Assembly (NCBI GenBank): GCA_963932145.1
Contig: OZ010586.1
Span: forward strand, 54,873,443 to 54,937,442
Length of the DNA stretch: 64,000 nt
Direction: 5' to 3'
Source: Acanthosepion lycidas
Taxonomy: Eukaryota; Mollusca; Cephalopoda; Sepiida; Sepiidae
Part shown: positions 35,404 through 46,084 of the stretch, piece by piece
How positions within the stretch are numbered: position 1 is the stretch's first letter
Layout of the letters: each line of letters begins with the position of its first letter
Notes under the pieces: model-generated
Database searches by the model: none
Seen by the model: the letters and a program-made list of their open reading frames with translations, nothing else
What the model was told of the DNA's origin: nothing
Translations under genes and position numbers: made by a program

Positions 35404-35640
35404 TGGGAGCTGGAATGGGTAGGGTTAGAATACTTGCTTTCCAATGATGAGATCCAAGTTCAAATCACACCATGGTCGATTTGTCAAGCAGCCTCGGGAG
35501 GCGATCCCAGCATGCAGCACCTTTGGGAAGTGCCTGAAAACCATGAACACAGATTGACCCATGCACTGGGAGTGAAATTTCATGGTTGTGTTAGCATGAA
35601 GTGACAAGTCATTGTTACCAAGGACTTGAGTGTACTGATG
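35404..35640 (+). mobile_element. tRNA-derived SINE-2
   Basis: An A-box-like TGGAATGGGTAGGG (35411-35424) and a B-box-like GATCCAAGTTCAAATCAC (35451-35468) are followed by a body with 'cctcgggaggcgatcccagc' and 'ctttgggaagtgcctgaaaa', clearly GC-richer than its surroundings. The short frames through it are not genes. The microsatellite directly 5' may be coincidental. Confidence 0.6.
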
Positions 35641-35734
35641 TTGTTCAAACTTCTGATCATGCCAGGATTATGTGCTTTCCTCAAGAAACTGCAACTATGA
35701 TCTACACAGTTTTGTTTTGTTTTTTTTTAAACAT

Positions 35735-36210
35735 TTTACTCCAGGTAAGGCAATAAAGTCACTAAGATTCAAGGCCTTACTGCATATGAGAGAATATGGA
35801 AAAAGATACTATTTAAGCAAGAGAACAAGAAAAGAATAAGAATTAAGAAGATAAAAGATAACAATTAACACTGGATTTATGAAAATCAAAGTTGACTGGG
35901 AAGCAAGAAGCCAGAAGAGACCTAGCTGCCAATCTAGTACTGTGCTTAAATTCATAAAGTCTAGGTGCAAAAGAGGAAAGTTCGTCCCAACAATTACCAT
36001 GAAAGTATTTAGAGAAAAGTCACAGGGAAGCTACATTATGTCAGTGGGAATGTTACTAAAACCAAGTCACCAGGTTAGGACCAATAATATTGTTGATTCT
36101 TCTTTGGATTTTATCTAGAATCTCTAAATATATAGCAGAAGCACCAGACTATATGTGGCAGCAATATTTGAAACATGGATGAATGGTAGACTTAAAATAT
36201 ATAAGATACA
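35735..36210 (-). mobile_element. LINE-A 3' end, copy A5
   Basis: Matches LINE-A1 in reverse complement from the UTR ('ggcaataaagtcactaag') through 'ctagtactgtgcttaaattc' to 'ggaccaataatattg.tgatt'. It continues to 'atatgtggcagcaatatttg' at about 36150-36170. It is truncated near 36210, where a Tc1-like terminus begins. Confidence 0.83.
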
Positions 36211-36540
36211 GTGCAGTGTAAAAGTAAGTGAACTCCTAAGATAATATTTTGATAAATTGTCTCTTTTTTCCAGATGATCAACAAACCTTAATTAAATTAT
36301 AAATTCATTAGGAAAAACCTTTACTAAATCAATTACAACCACTTTCAAAAATTTTTATCAAGCTTTAAAAAAAAAAAAAAAAAATTAAAAATCAAGATGT
36401 GCAAAATTAAGGGAAATATTTGGTGACCACTTCTTCTGAGGTTACAATATTACCAGTCTTCTATAATTTTTAAGATGTTTTAGCAGTGTAAATTTTTGAC
36501 CATTCTTCTTGGCAAAACTCCCACAATTGCTTAATTTTAC
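36211..36540. other. possible Tc1-type terminal sequence; otherwise unassigned
   Basis: The start CAGTGTAAAAGTAAGTGAAC (36215-36234) resembles the outer end of Tc1-type inverted repeats, which commonly open CAGT. I found no inverted partner. An 18-A run lies at about 36366-36383. The segment separates LINE-A5 from LINE-G, so it may be a truncated MITE. Confidence 0.3.
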
Positions 36541-36544
36541 CTGA

Positions 36545-37305
36545 GTTTCTACCAGCCTGTGCCTCTGGATGAGTTTCGCCCTCCCTACATCATCATTGGT
36601 GCAATTGAGCTGAAGGCAGTCCATTGGTTTACATACCTTGGATGTGCCATCACATCAGATGCCAGGATTGACAAGGAGGTCAACAACAGACTGGCAAGGG
36701 TGAGCATCACATTTGACAGACTGTGTGTGGTACAACAGACACCTGAAGAAGGACACTAAGATCAGAGTGTATAGAGCTATCGTCCTCACCACTCTCCTAT
36801 ATGGTTCAGAGTCATGGGTCACTTACTGACACCACGTGTAACTCCTTGAATGGTTCTCTGCATGATCCTTAACATATACTGGAGTGACTTCATCTACAAT
36901 ATTGAAGTTCCTGAAAAGGTGAAGATCACCAGCATTGAGGCCATGCTGCTGAAGTCCCATCTGTGCTGATTCTTCAGGATGGAGAATCATCACTTGCCTA
37001 AAATTTTATTGTATGGCAAGCTCTCTACGGGCTATTGTAGAAGAGGGGCACTAAAGAAGCAATTGCCTAAAAAAATCCTTTCTTGCCTGGCACAAGCTGA
37101 GAAGCATCTCACCACCAACAATGCTGTCTCCTTTGAAAATTCTTGTAGGGCCACTCTCAGGGTCAAGAGGCAAAGGAAGAAGTACTGCAATGCTATGTCA
37201 TCAAGCCCAGGTCAGACCATTACCTGCCACTACTGTGATCGAGTATACCTGTCCCACAATTGGCTTACCAGTCACAAACATGCCTGCAAGTGATGTGTAC
37301 AGATG
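36545..37305 (+). mobile_element. LINE-G RT C-terminal end with CCHC-type finger
   Basis: Plus-strand pieces, in broken frames, are 'VHWFTYLGCAITSDARID' (36622-36675), 'VYRAIVLTTLLYGSESWV' (about 36766-36820), 'TSIEAMLLKSHL' (about 36928-36963), 'ENHHLPKILLYGKLSTGY' (36982-37035) and '[19 protein letters not shown]' (37129-37185). A C-terminal zinc-finger-like end, [21 protein letters not shown], has Cys/Cys/His/Cys spacing (about 37229-37291). This is the end of a LINE polyprotein family common in invertebrates. It is truncated at the 5' side. A (TA)n tract begins 37 bp after the stop. Confidence 0.85.
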
Positions 37306-37341
37306 CCCTCATGATCTTTGTTTTGTGAAACCAAGCCATGA

Positions 37342-37343
37342 TG

Positions 37344-37374
<31 letters not shown>

Positions 37375-37391
37375 CATACATACATACATAC

Positions 37392-37466
<75 letters not shown>
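37342..37466. repeat. (TA)n(CATA)n(TA)n microsatellite
   Basis: About 125 bp of TA with an internal TACA/CATA block, immediately downstream of LINE-G. Confidence 0.97.
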
Positions 37467-37467
<1 letters not shown>

Positions 37468-37739
37468 TATAATTCAAACTATTTCCCTGCTTTCTGATGA
37501 GCATTTAAATATAAATTCTTGAATTATTTGAGATCATTCAGCTTCTATAAGCCATTAAAAAAGAGTTATCACTTGATCAGTTTTTAGAGAGAGAGAGAAA
37601 TAAAGCTAGTGTTTCATCAAAATTGATTCTTTATTATTACTAATTTTATTAATACATTTTAGAAATTATAGTTAATTTAATTTAATTCTTGTCAGTGGAG
37701 AGAAATTTTTAACAAACAAGAAAGTTCAAAGCAAGTAAT

Positions 37740-38710
37740 GTTGCCCTGATGTCATCAGTTCCCAATTAGGTATTTAGGCACAGATGACACACAACTATTT
37801 ACTCCTGCATTAGTAGTAAGTCTGACAGGTTCAACAAAATAAAACTGGCAACTCTGCTCTCTCTATAAAAGGACCTCTAATCAGTAGTTAACTGGGGAAA
37901 GGAATGGTTTGTAAATTTTAATGCCTCCAAAATAAAACTACTTTCATTTAATCACCACAGAGAACCTTTCTGCCTGCCATCAGCATGGCTGATGATAACC
38001 ACCAGAAGAGCATATTATCTTTTCATCTTGTTGGGTGCATGTTTTACAGTGACATGAAACTGAAAAATTATATTGAACATTTGCTAGATTTACTGCTAAG
38101 TTGGTTCACCATTGTGTCATGCTAGACAATTTTTATCATCAGTAGCCATCTTGTACATTTATAAATCTACCTTTTGTCCATGCATTGAATATTGCTACCA
38201 TATCTGGTCTGGTGCACTTACTATTTATCTTGAAATTTTAAACAAAATTTAAAGAACGGTCTGTAATGTAATTGATCCTAACCTGGCATCTCAACTTCAG
38301 TCACTTTCTCACCAATGTAGCTTCCCTCTGCCTTTTCTACAAATATTTCCTTCGCAATCGTTCTAATGAGTTTTCATCTTTGGTGCCTTGACTGCATGAA
38401 TTTAAGTGCAAGATTGGCAATTAGGTCTCATCACTTTACTGTTGAAATAGTTAGATTCAACCATATATTCTATTTTAATAGTTTCTTTTCTCACACTATG
38501 GAACACCCTTTTGATTTCCCTGCCATTTACACACTTCAAAAAATTAAAAGTAACTTCAATTGCCATCTTCTATTTTCTTATATCCTGTTCCTTTATTGTC
38601 CTTTCTCCTCACTTCTCTTCATTAAAGGCTTCTTATTTTCTTTTATTCTGTATAATCCCTTGCATCTTAGTAGCATTATTTCCTTGCTTTGGGTAAAATG
38701 ATTAAAAAAC
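37740..38710 (+). mobile_element. LINE-A RT 3' half, copy A6 (plus strand)
   Basis: Begins at the RT palm. The region corresponding to the catalytic box reads 'GTDDTQLF'-like around 37780-37800 with a stop. 'WGKEWFVNFNASKTKLLSFN' (37901-37960) and 'IYKSTFCPCIEYCYHIWSGA' (about 38158-38217) follow, then 'QLQSLSHQ' (about 38292-38315). The C-terminal 'CMNLSARLAIRSHHFTVEIV' region (38391-38450) and a 3' UTR end with CCTTGCATCTTAGTAGC and an A-run near 38710. It is the only LINE-A copy besides the 9.6-kb tail in this orientation. Confidence 0.85.
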
Positions 38711-40347
38711 TGTCAAAATAATCAAGTTTTCATGAAGAGGTATACATAGGAAAAATTATAACTTAATAATTATATTTTAAGACTATTTTTAATTAAATAG
38801 CTTTCATACCTGTGAACAAGTCTTTCAACTTCTTATCCCTAGCATGTCTTCAAATGAAATAATTGATCTTCATAAATTGTGGAAGAAGAGAAGAACAAGG
38901 CTTAGAGACAAGAAAAAAAAATTGGGAGATTAATTTCAGAGGTGATTTGTAGTTTTTTCTGAGTTTGAAAAAACACTTTCTTTCTCTAAGATAGATCACC
39001 GTTAATATTTCTTCTTAATAAAGAGTTTATCTAAGAGAAGAAATAATTCATGAAAACTGAAATAACTTTTCATTTTTAACTTGAAGACAAAATTACAAGC
39101 AATATTTATTTCTTTTCCTACATAACCATCTAGTATAGAATGTTTTCCATTTAGGATAGGAACCTAAATCTTGACGTCTTCCGCAATATATTTTAATCAT
39201 TGAGCAAAAAAGAGAGCAGAATTGTAGCTGGAAGAAAAACCTGTGTCATTTTGTCAGTCAGTAGCAGGAAGGGAGAGTAATTCAGGAAACAAGTCTGTTG
39301 AATGAGATGATCACAAATTAAGCCTGAATGCTGCTGGCTGCTAACTCTTAACTAACCTCGGATTATTAAACCTCAGTCAGCCAAAGTCATTTGGAGAAGA
39401 AATTCAGCCTCTAGACATTATCCACCTAATCCACTCACAACTTGGTAAATAAGATGAACACCTCAAGCAATTGATTGAGCAAACGAACTTCCTCTCAAGC
39501 TTTTCAAATCAACAACTGACCATTTGTAAGTAAATTACAGACCCACCCACACACACACAAACATATATATTCTTACATTATGTCAGATTTTATTATGCAA
39601 GTCAATGATTACATAATTGATATTAACGAATCAATTTTAGTAAAGATTTTCCGTATATATTTACATGACAAATATACCAAATGAATTTCAACTTATATCT
39701 GAAGTTATTTGGTTGTGTCAGATTTTATTAAGTGACTATAGAGTTGTTCATGATATTAGAAATAAATATATCTAATAGTATAGATATTGTTATTTATTTT
39801 TTAATTTTGGATGCATAAAGACTGCCATGAATCATATGAAGGATATAGTTTCAAATGAGAAACAAGATGCGGTAATGTTAGTGAGTCATCGGAAAACAAT
39901 GTTGTAAATTTCAAAATTGTTAAAGAGAAATCATAAAACAAAAAATATGAAGATCTCATAACATTCATTTTTAATGATTAATGTAGAACTACATTGGATG
40001 GACCAGATAGCTGAGCTAAAGTTTGAGTCCTTCATGTAAAGAGCCAACCAACATGAGTTAGAAGGCAATGGTGTGTTTTGGGCTTGTAATATAGCTCACT
40101 TCAAATATGAATCCAAAAGAAAACTTGTTTCATCCTTAAAAGAGATGCATGCATAAATGGAAGACAATAATCAAGCAAGGATATTATGGAAGCAATGAAA
40201 CAATGCTAACATTGAAAATGTAGAAAGATTACAAAATATCATTATGTAGTGAAAAGACTGATAAAGTTTCTAAAATGTCAAGGACTATGTCAAATAATAT
40301 ATATAATAGTAAATATTATATATATAATTTAGTCAAAAGACTTGCTA
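38711..40347. other. no gene recognised
   Basis: AT-rich. TCAGATTTTATTATG (about 39582) and a near copy (about 39718) in the same orientation echo a sequence at the ends of the Tc3-like relic at 47.5-48.3 kb. Nothing else is recognisable. Confidence 0.4.
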
Positions 40348-40367
40348 ATATATATATATATATATAT

Positions 40368-40640
40368 AAAAGACAAAAGGAAAACTTATGTTAGCTAATG
40401 TGTTTCATCCTCTGAGGAACCTTATCAATGCAAATGAAAGAACTATATTTTGTAACAAGTATTTATATACAAGAGCAAAAATGCCATGGCTTATTCAAAA
40501 TTTTTAAGTTTAAGAACACTCTTATAAATTTTGAAAAAGCAATGACATTTTTGCTCTTGTATATAAGTACTTGAATCTTGCATTTACCTTGTACATCAAA
40601 CAAAATATGTCAGCTAAGATAAGTTTTCCTTTTGTTTTAA
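40368..40640. mobile_element. foldback element, ~270 bp long palindrome
   Basis: Arms 40368-40507 and 40519-40640 are diverged reverse complements. Pairs include CAAAAGGAAAACTTAT/ATAAGTTTTCCTTTTG at the outside and ATACAAGAGCAAAAATG/CATTTTTGCTCTTGTAT inside, with a loop near 40508-40518. The outer halves are less well conserved. It is AT-rich, non-coding and preceded by a (TA)n tract, and fits a MITE. Confidence 0.7.
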
Positions 40641-40716
40641 TCATGTTGTCCCTTTACATTTTTTCTCTGAAATTTTTACACACACATACACACACACATA
40701 TATATATATATATATA

Positions 40717-41080
40717 CTGGGTGCAATGGATAAATTGTTATCTAAATTAAACAAAAATGAAAATAATACTGACATCTCATTTTAACAGATATAATTACCA
40801 AAATTACACAAAAATATCTTGAAATAATAAAGAGTAAATTTATTCAATAAAATTGCCATTCTGATTACTTCAAAATCTCCTACAACTCTTCTGGACATTC
40901 TCCTTGTTAAAGTTGGTGAATGCTGCCATAATTCTTGCCTCTTTGGTGTTACAAGGAGTTTTCTTGGTCTCTTGTTCAAATTTGCCCCACACATAATAAT
41001 TAAGGGGGTTGAGTCTGGGGAGTTAGGTGGCCAGATGTTAAGGGGTGATATGATTGCAGAAATAGTCTGACTGGATTCTC
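40717..41080 (-). mobile_element. mariner-like element D2, truncated end
   Basis: Starts with CTGGGTGCAATGGATAAATT after a (TA)n tract (about 40700-40716). It matches the left end of element D1 (55717-56569) for about 340 bp at high similarity. The minus strand encodes the transposase C-terminus with the PPNSPD block (about 41030-41013), the typical place before the third catalytic residue. After about 41080 similarity to D1 is lost. Confidence 0.75.
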
Positions 41081-41259
41081 CCACTTATACTTTCCATTTG
41101 TTTAAGCAGTTTCTTGATGTTGAGATGAAATTCATCAAGGAAGGTGCCATATAGTTTTTTTTAACCCAAGTACCTTCAAACTTTTCTAAGATCATCTTGA
41201 AGGATAAATTACAAAGAAAAACTGAGTGAGAGTATACAGGTACATGTAGAGATGGGTAT

Positions 41260-41299
<40 letters not shown>

Positions 41300-42555
41300 T
41301 ATTGTGTCAGACTGATGTCAGTTTAATAAATACCTACAGAAATAAGTAAATGAATGAAAACCTTGTGAGTAAATGTGTGGAAAGGGGAGGGAGAGAGAGT
41401 GTGAGAGAGATAGTGTGTGTGTGTGTGTGTGTGTGCACTTGTATGTGTCCTTGTGTCCATCCAAGTATAAAACTACCTGAGTGTGTAACTGGCTAGTATT
41501 TCTGGCTTCATTTTTTACTTGACTAATCAGTGATCAAATGCAGACTTTTCCTTCTTAGCTCTTTCTATCAATTGGACATATTCTGCCAAGCAACCCTATG
41601 ATAATGAAGTGAAGTAAAAGCAAGAAAAATCACAGTTTATTTTATATAACAATTTTGTAACTTATTTTGATGTGTTGTTTAGCCTTTGTTTTTCCATAGT
41701 CTAGTGAGTAGTGGCTGTTCAAAAAGAAATAACACTCTCCTCCTAACCAACAACAAGACAGAAATAGTGAGTGTGTTATGAAAATTAAATAAATTCCTAA
41801 GAAAAATGAATAACAGAGATTTCCAAAAGGAACAAATAGAAAATAATTTGAATGTAAACAATGACAAAAGAAAAATAAAACATTGAATGAACATAAAACC
41901 TTATTTCTTATCATTTTTTAAAAGAGTGAAACAAACTTAATCTATGTACAAATCAATTTCTTAAATAACAAAAAATGGGATGAAAAGATATTTTAATTTT
42001 GGCATATTGACCTACTAAAAACATAACAACATGGAGATATGCAAATAAACAAAGGCTGGTTACCATCTTGGGAACCTAAGAAATAATCCTGAGAAAAAGT
42101 AAAGGAAAATGTGAAAACTAACAACAAATTTGTGGAAAGAAATATTTCCCTAAAACTACTGGATACATAAAGGTAATCCAAATGATTCTATAAACAGGCA
42201 AGAACTGGTAGAAGAGAGTTTGAGCAAGTGTTGAAAGTAATGACTGAGGTAAGTTTGTTGAACACTGAACATCATTTCAAGATTTTTTAAGAATGGCTTT
42301 GCTGTTTGTTGTACAGATTGGCCCCTATAGAGACACATCGCTTCATTTAATGATTGAACTTTTGTAACAAAGAGTTAGAAAAGAACAGGCACAGTGTGGT
42401 CAGCATATTTATTTTCTCATGGTAGGGATAAAACTACCTCAAAAAATGGCTAGAATTGATTAATTTTTTACCACTTTGGCCAAATTTATGACTAAAACTG
42501 TTATGCCCATTTAAGGCCCAATTATAAAATAAAATGACTATAAACTAAGACTGTT
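41081..42555. other. no gene recognised; (CA)n and (TG)n tracts
   Basis: A (CA)n tract lies at 41262-41294 and a (TG)n tract at 41413-41434. Several antisense Phe-rich frames in 41642-42338 have no domain. Confidence 0.45.
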
Positions 42556-43690
42556 ACCAAAGCTCTACATTTGACGCCTGGCAATATTGGAAATGATTAT
42601 CTGAAGGATTCTTGCATGCACTGAAAAACAGTTCATCCACTCCTATTACTGATATGGATAGACTTAACCTGCTAATGCATCATGTTTCCATATCCATATA
42701 TACCAATATTTCCTACTGTGAAATGTATCAGAGTGCTATGGATGTTTTGGATGGAATTTTTGTGAAGAGACGAAATATAATCTTTACCTGGCATGAAGAG
42801 GGGTTAGAACAGTACCTTTAGCACTTAAAAATTGAGAGTATGATTTTCAAATGATGACAGCAGATCAAGCAAAGGGCAAATTTATCAGAGACTCCTTTAT
42901 AAATAAATTAGAATTGAACTATATCTGTCAAAGATTGCTGGAAAATAAACAACTATTAGGTTGGTGCAAAAATAATATCGTTTTCTCACATAGTAACATA
43001 TGTGAGAAAACGACATTATTTTTGCACCAACCTAATTGATTTAGCTACTGCTCACGAACAGGCACTTACCTTGGAGATGACAGAAAAGCAATGTTGTTCA
43101 TACCTACAAAGTTGCTGGGGCTGCACTAAGTACTCACACTTCTACTAGTCCACCAGTTCAAATGACCCAAAAAGGAAAAAAGACGGTGCTCTACGACAAG
43201 CTTCCTCATTTCAGAGAACCAGTTCAAAATCTTTTCTGCATACACTTCTAGTGCTGCAGCCAGACAAAAATGTTACTTTTGTGGCCTCAAACTACGCACC
43301 AGGTCGTGTTGCCCAGCCAGAGAAACTAAATGTCACATACGTGGAAAGAAGAGACATTTCTCCAAGGTTTGTTGATCAAGCTTTTTTTTACCTGGTTCAA
43401 GTGCTCCTCTTACGACAAATATCGTATCAACTTCAAATCCTAAATGCCTTTCAAGGGCTACATTAATGGTAAAAATAAATGGACACATAAAACAATAAAA
43501 TTGGACTCATACACATCACTTGGTATTAATAATATAAGATGAATAGATTTCACGTAAACTTCAGCAGCTTTTGACAATAGTCTTAGTTTTGCCTGAGTTG
43601 AGCTCTTGTGGTTGCACTGACTTTGACTTTTAAACTTAAACTGTACAACATAATTTGTACCTTGGAATTTGGATTTCACCATAAAATTAA
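42556..43690 (+). mobile_element. gypsy-like LTR retrotransposon gag (and protease trace), decayed
   Basis: Plus-strand frames show a capsid-like helical region ('MDRLNLLMHHVSISIYTN', about 42654-42707; 'FIRDSFINKLE' at about 42881-42913). Two zinc-knuckle blocks follow: CYFCG at 43271-43285, where the expected His is Arg, and a second ending at 43372 with the second Cys replaced by Arg. A weak aspartic-protease-like stretch may run to about 43690. Zinc knuckles bind RNA in gag polyproteins. No RT, integrase or LTR was recognised, so this is a truncated relic. It is interrupted by the 80-bp MITE at 42956-43035. Confidence 0.75.
42956..43035. mobile_element. 80-bp mariner-type MITE (37-bp arms, 6-bp centre)
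   Basis: TTAGGTTGGTGCAAAA (42956-42971) opens a 37-bp arm that is repeated in inverted orientation at 42999-43035 with one mismatch. The centre is GTAACA. TA lies immediately 5' (42954-42955) and TT 3' (43036-43037), consistent with a mutated TA duplication. The reading frame of the surrounding gag is interrupted here and resumes on the other side. Size, arm length and outer bases resemble the human MADE1 element and Hsmar1 ends as I remember them. Confidence 0.93.
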
Positions 43691-44455
43691 AGTAAATCAA
43701 ATATGTACTTTTAAAACAAATTTTTTATTAGCTAAATAGGAAAAGAATTGGCTAGATCTAATCTAGAAACATCTGATTTGTCAACAGATATGATGTAAAA
43801 AAAGAAGAAATAAACAGAATTGCATGAAGGTGACAGAAAAAGAAAGTTTTAAGCTTAAAAAAAAGAAATAGAAGAAAATGCACAGATCCATTGCATTCAC
43901 ATTGGGTATAGGATGAATGAAAATATCTACCAAGCCAGTAAAGACCACTATACATATCTATCCCAGAGTTTGTTTTTTATGTGTCTGCTTGTGTTTGTGC
44001 TTGTTTGTGTGTTTGTGCCTCTGTGTGTGTGTGTGTGTGTGTGTGCAAGAGAGAGAGAGAAAAATAAATAAATAAAGAAATATGTGTCATTTGGAATTTA
44101 CTTGACAATCTCCCCGACCCAGTAACAGTAGGAGAAGGGGAAGAGCCTACCACTTCAGGTCAGATCCCTGCATTTATGCCCTTCACTGGACCATCATACC
44201 CATCCCCTTTTCTGACTTGGCAGTATCCTTCTCTTTACATAAACTTTCACCTTCTCATGTCCTATTTGTCAAAAAGAAAAACTAAGTAAAATGTCACTAA
44301 TCTTTTCATATAACTTCTTAAATGATTTGAAGTCAGCTGAAGTTTGAGAAAATGCATCAACTTCTACCTAAGCTAAGGAATTGACTTGAATTTCCATTGT
44401 CTCTTCTTTAGACACAAACTTTATCCACCTACATTTTTATCTTTATTTATGTTCA
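43691..44455. other. no gene recognised; (TG)n tract
   Basis: A (TG)n tract lies at 44022-44045 followed by GA repeats. The rest is unassigned. Confidence 0.45.
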
Positions 44456-44870
44456 TATTTTTTTTAATCGGCATCACCCCCGCAAGGCAATAAAGCCACT
44501 AAGACACAAGGGATTACAGGGTGTAGAAGAATTAGTGAACAGAAACATTAATAATATGCAGAAAGAGAAAAGAGTAATCAGGATGACAGTAGATAGCAAT
44601 TGACGTTGCCTTTAAATTTTTGCAGATAGAAAACATGGAGCCAGAAGGGAGTTCTACAAATGAGAAGTGCGAGAAAAGAAGTGTTAGCATAGAACTTATG
44701 GTTTTATCTAGCCAGCTCAATTCTAAATTGATAAAATCTTAATGCCACTCTAGTACTGTGCTTAAATTCAGTGACTAGTAAAGAACTCATCCGAATAATT
44801 GCTATAAAAGTATTCATAGAAAATGGCACAGACAAGCAACCCCTAAACGCCAGTGGGAAAGTGAAGGGAA
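44456..44870 (-). mobile_element. LINE-A 3' end, copy A7
   Basis: A T-run and 'cggcatcacccccgcaaggc' mark the 3' end. Similarity to LINE-A1 continues in reverse complement: AAGCCACTAAGACACAAGG, AGAAGTGCGAGAAAAGA and CTAGTACTGTGCTTAAATTC. It reaches about 44870. Confidence 0.83.
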
Positions 44871-45409
44871 ACACTCCACCCATCAGTAAACAACCTTGTT
44901 CACTTCAATGCCATGCTCGTAAAACATTGGTAGCAATTTGAGATAATACATCCCTATGTCATGGCTGAAATTTACAATGACAAAAACTTTCAACTCAAAT
45001 CCGAATATCGTTATCAAAACTGCAACAATTACCCAGGGTACCAGCTGATGCCTCTAAATATCAAATGTTCATGGATTTTGCAATTGATGTGGAGAAGAGA
45101 AGGTCAATGCAATTTCAAATTGGGCAGATATACAAGTAGGGATTTGGTCTTTAGAAATATTTCTAAATCAGAATCTATTTAATACCATTCTTGTTGTTGC
45201 AGTTTACGGTGAACAGCTGATATTGATTATGGTGAGGTGAAGAAATTGTAAATGCTGGCAATATGGCTTACAAGATCATATAGCTGGTTATTGTGAGTCC
45301 TCAATAAGAAAGACCACTTATATTCAAACTTATTTAAAAAATATTGGCAACATCAGAAGACAATTTAAACCAATATCTCTCTATATTTTGAGATGAGGTT
45401 TTATAATTA
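44871..45409. other. unassigned; weak zinc-knuckle-like trace
   Basis: The plus strand at about 45250-45300 reads CWQYGLQDHIAGYCE. This would be a CCHC knuckle if the second Cys were restored in place of Tyr. The 73-residue frame at 44961-45182 lies upstream. It could be a retroelement ORF1 or gag relic, at low confidence. Confidence 0.25.
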
Positions 45410-45460
45410 CAGCAGTCTGAACAATGTAAATAGTGTATATTTACATTGTTCAGACTGCTG
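45410..45460. repeat. perfect 22-bp stem hairpin from SINE-4 tail ends
   Basis: CAGCAGTCTGAACAATGTAAAT (45410-45431 in pieces: CAGCAGTCTG, AACAATGTAAAT) is exactly inverted at 45439-45460 around the 7-nt loop AGTGTAT. The right arm is the terminus of SINE-4b. The left arm is an extra inverted copy of that terminus. Confidence 0.95.
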
Positions 45461-45730
45461 TCCTCATCTTTGTTGTCATATTCACAACATTTCAGCCATT
45501 GTTCACTCCGGCCTTCTTCAGGTGATTGGAATTTCGAACCAAACCCTTATTTCTTCCATCAAGGTAGATTGTTCTAATTCCACATGTCATGCCCCTTTCA
45601 TATATCTCAGTTTCAGTTATTTCCCTTTAACTCAACTCTCTATTTTTTTGTTCCCCTCTGCTGTGGCCAGGTATTGAACTCATAACTCTTTGGCTCAAGT
45701 CACTAGATTGCCAATGCTTTTATCCACTCC
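45439..45730 (-). mobile_element. tRNA-derived SINE-4, copy b
   Basis: On the minus strand an A-box-like GGAGTGGATAAAAGCATTGG (45730-45711) and a B-box-like ATGAGTTCAATACCT (45683-45669) are followed by a ~130-bp body. A tail with CTGAAGAAGGCCGGA and 'aacaatggctgaaatgttgt' runs down to the terminus at 45439. It shares head and tail with SINE-4a at 20186-20490. Confidence 0.8.
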
Positions 45731-45775
45731 TGCAAGGTGCATAGCCCAGTGGGCAAAAATAAAAGGTTAAAAGGT

Positions 45776-45906
45776 TTGGTGGACAAAATAAAGGGTTTGG
45801 TTCAAAATTCTAATCACCTGAAGAAGGCAGGATTGTACAATGGCTGAAACATTGTGAATATGATAACAAAGATGAGGACAACAGTCCGAACAATGTAAAC
45901 ACTGTA
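45776..45906 (+). mobile_element. SINE-4 tail, copy c
   Basis: Plus-strand GGGTTTGGTTCAAAATTC, CACCTGAAGAAGGC, 'caatggctgaaacattgtga' and 'aacagtccgaacaatgtaaa' match the reverse complement of copy b over ~130 bp. The tRNA head is missing. Together with copy b it forms a large inverted repeat. Confidence 0.85.
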
Positions 45907-46084
45907 AATAATTTAAACCAATTTCACTGAAATTCTTGGGAATGTTGATACTTGCTTGTTTTATCCTGGTACAAAAAGATTGGAAAAACCGAAGGTAGCT
46001 ATGACAACTTCAAACCAATACTGAAAGTTCACTGACAAAATCAACACTGTGTCAAACAAAAAAAAAAAATGAATCTTTTTTATG

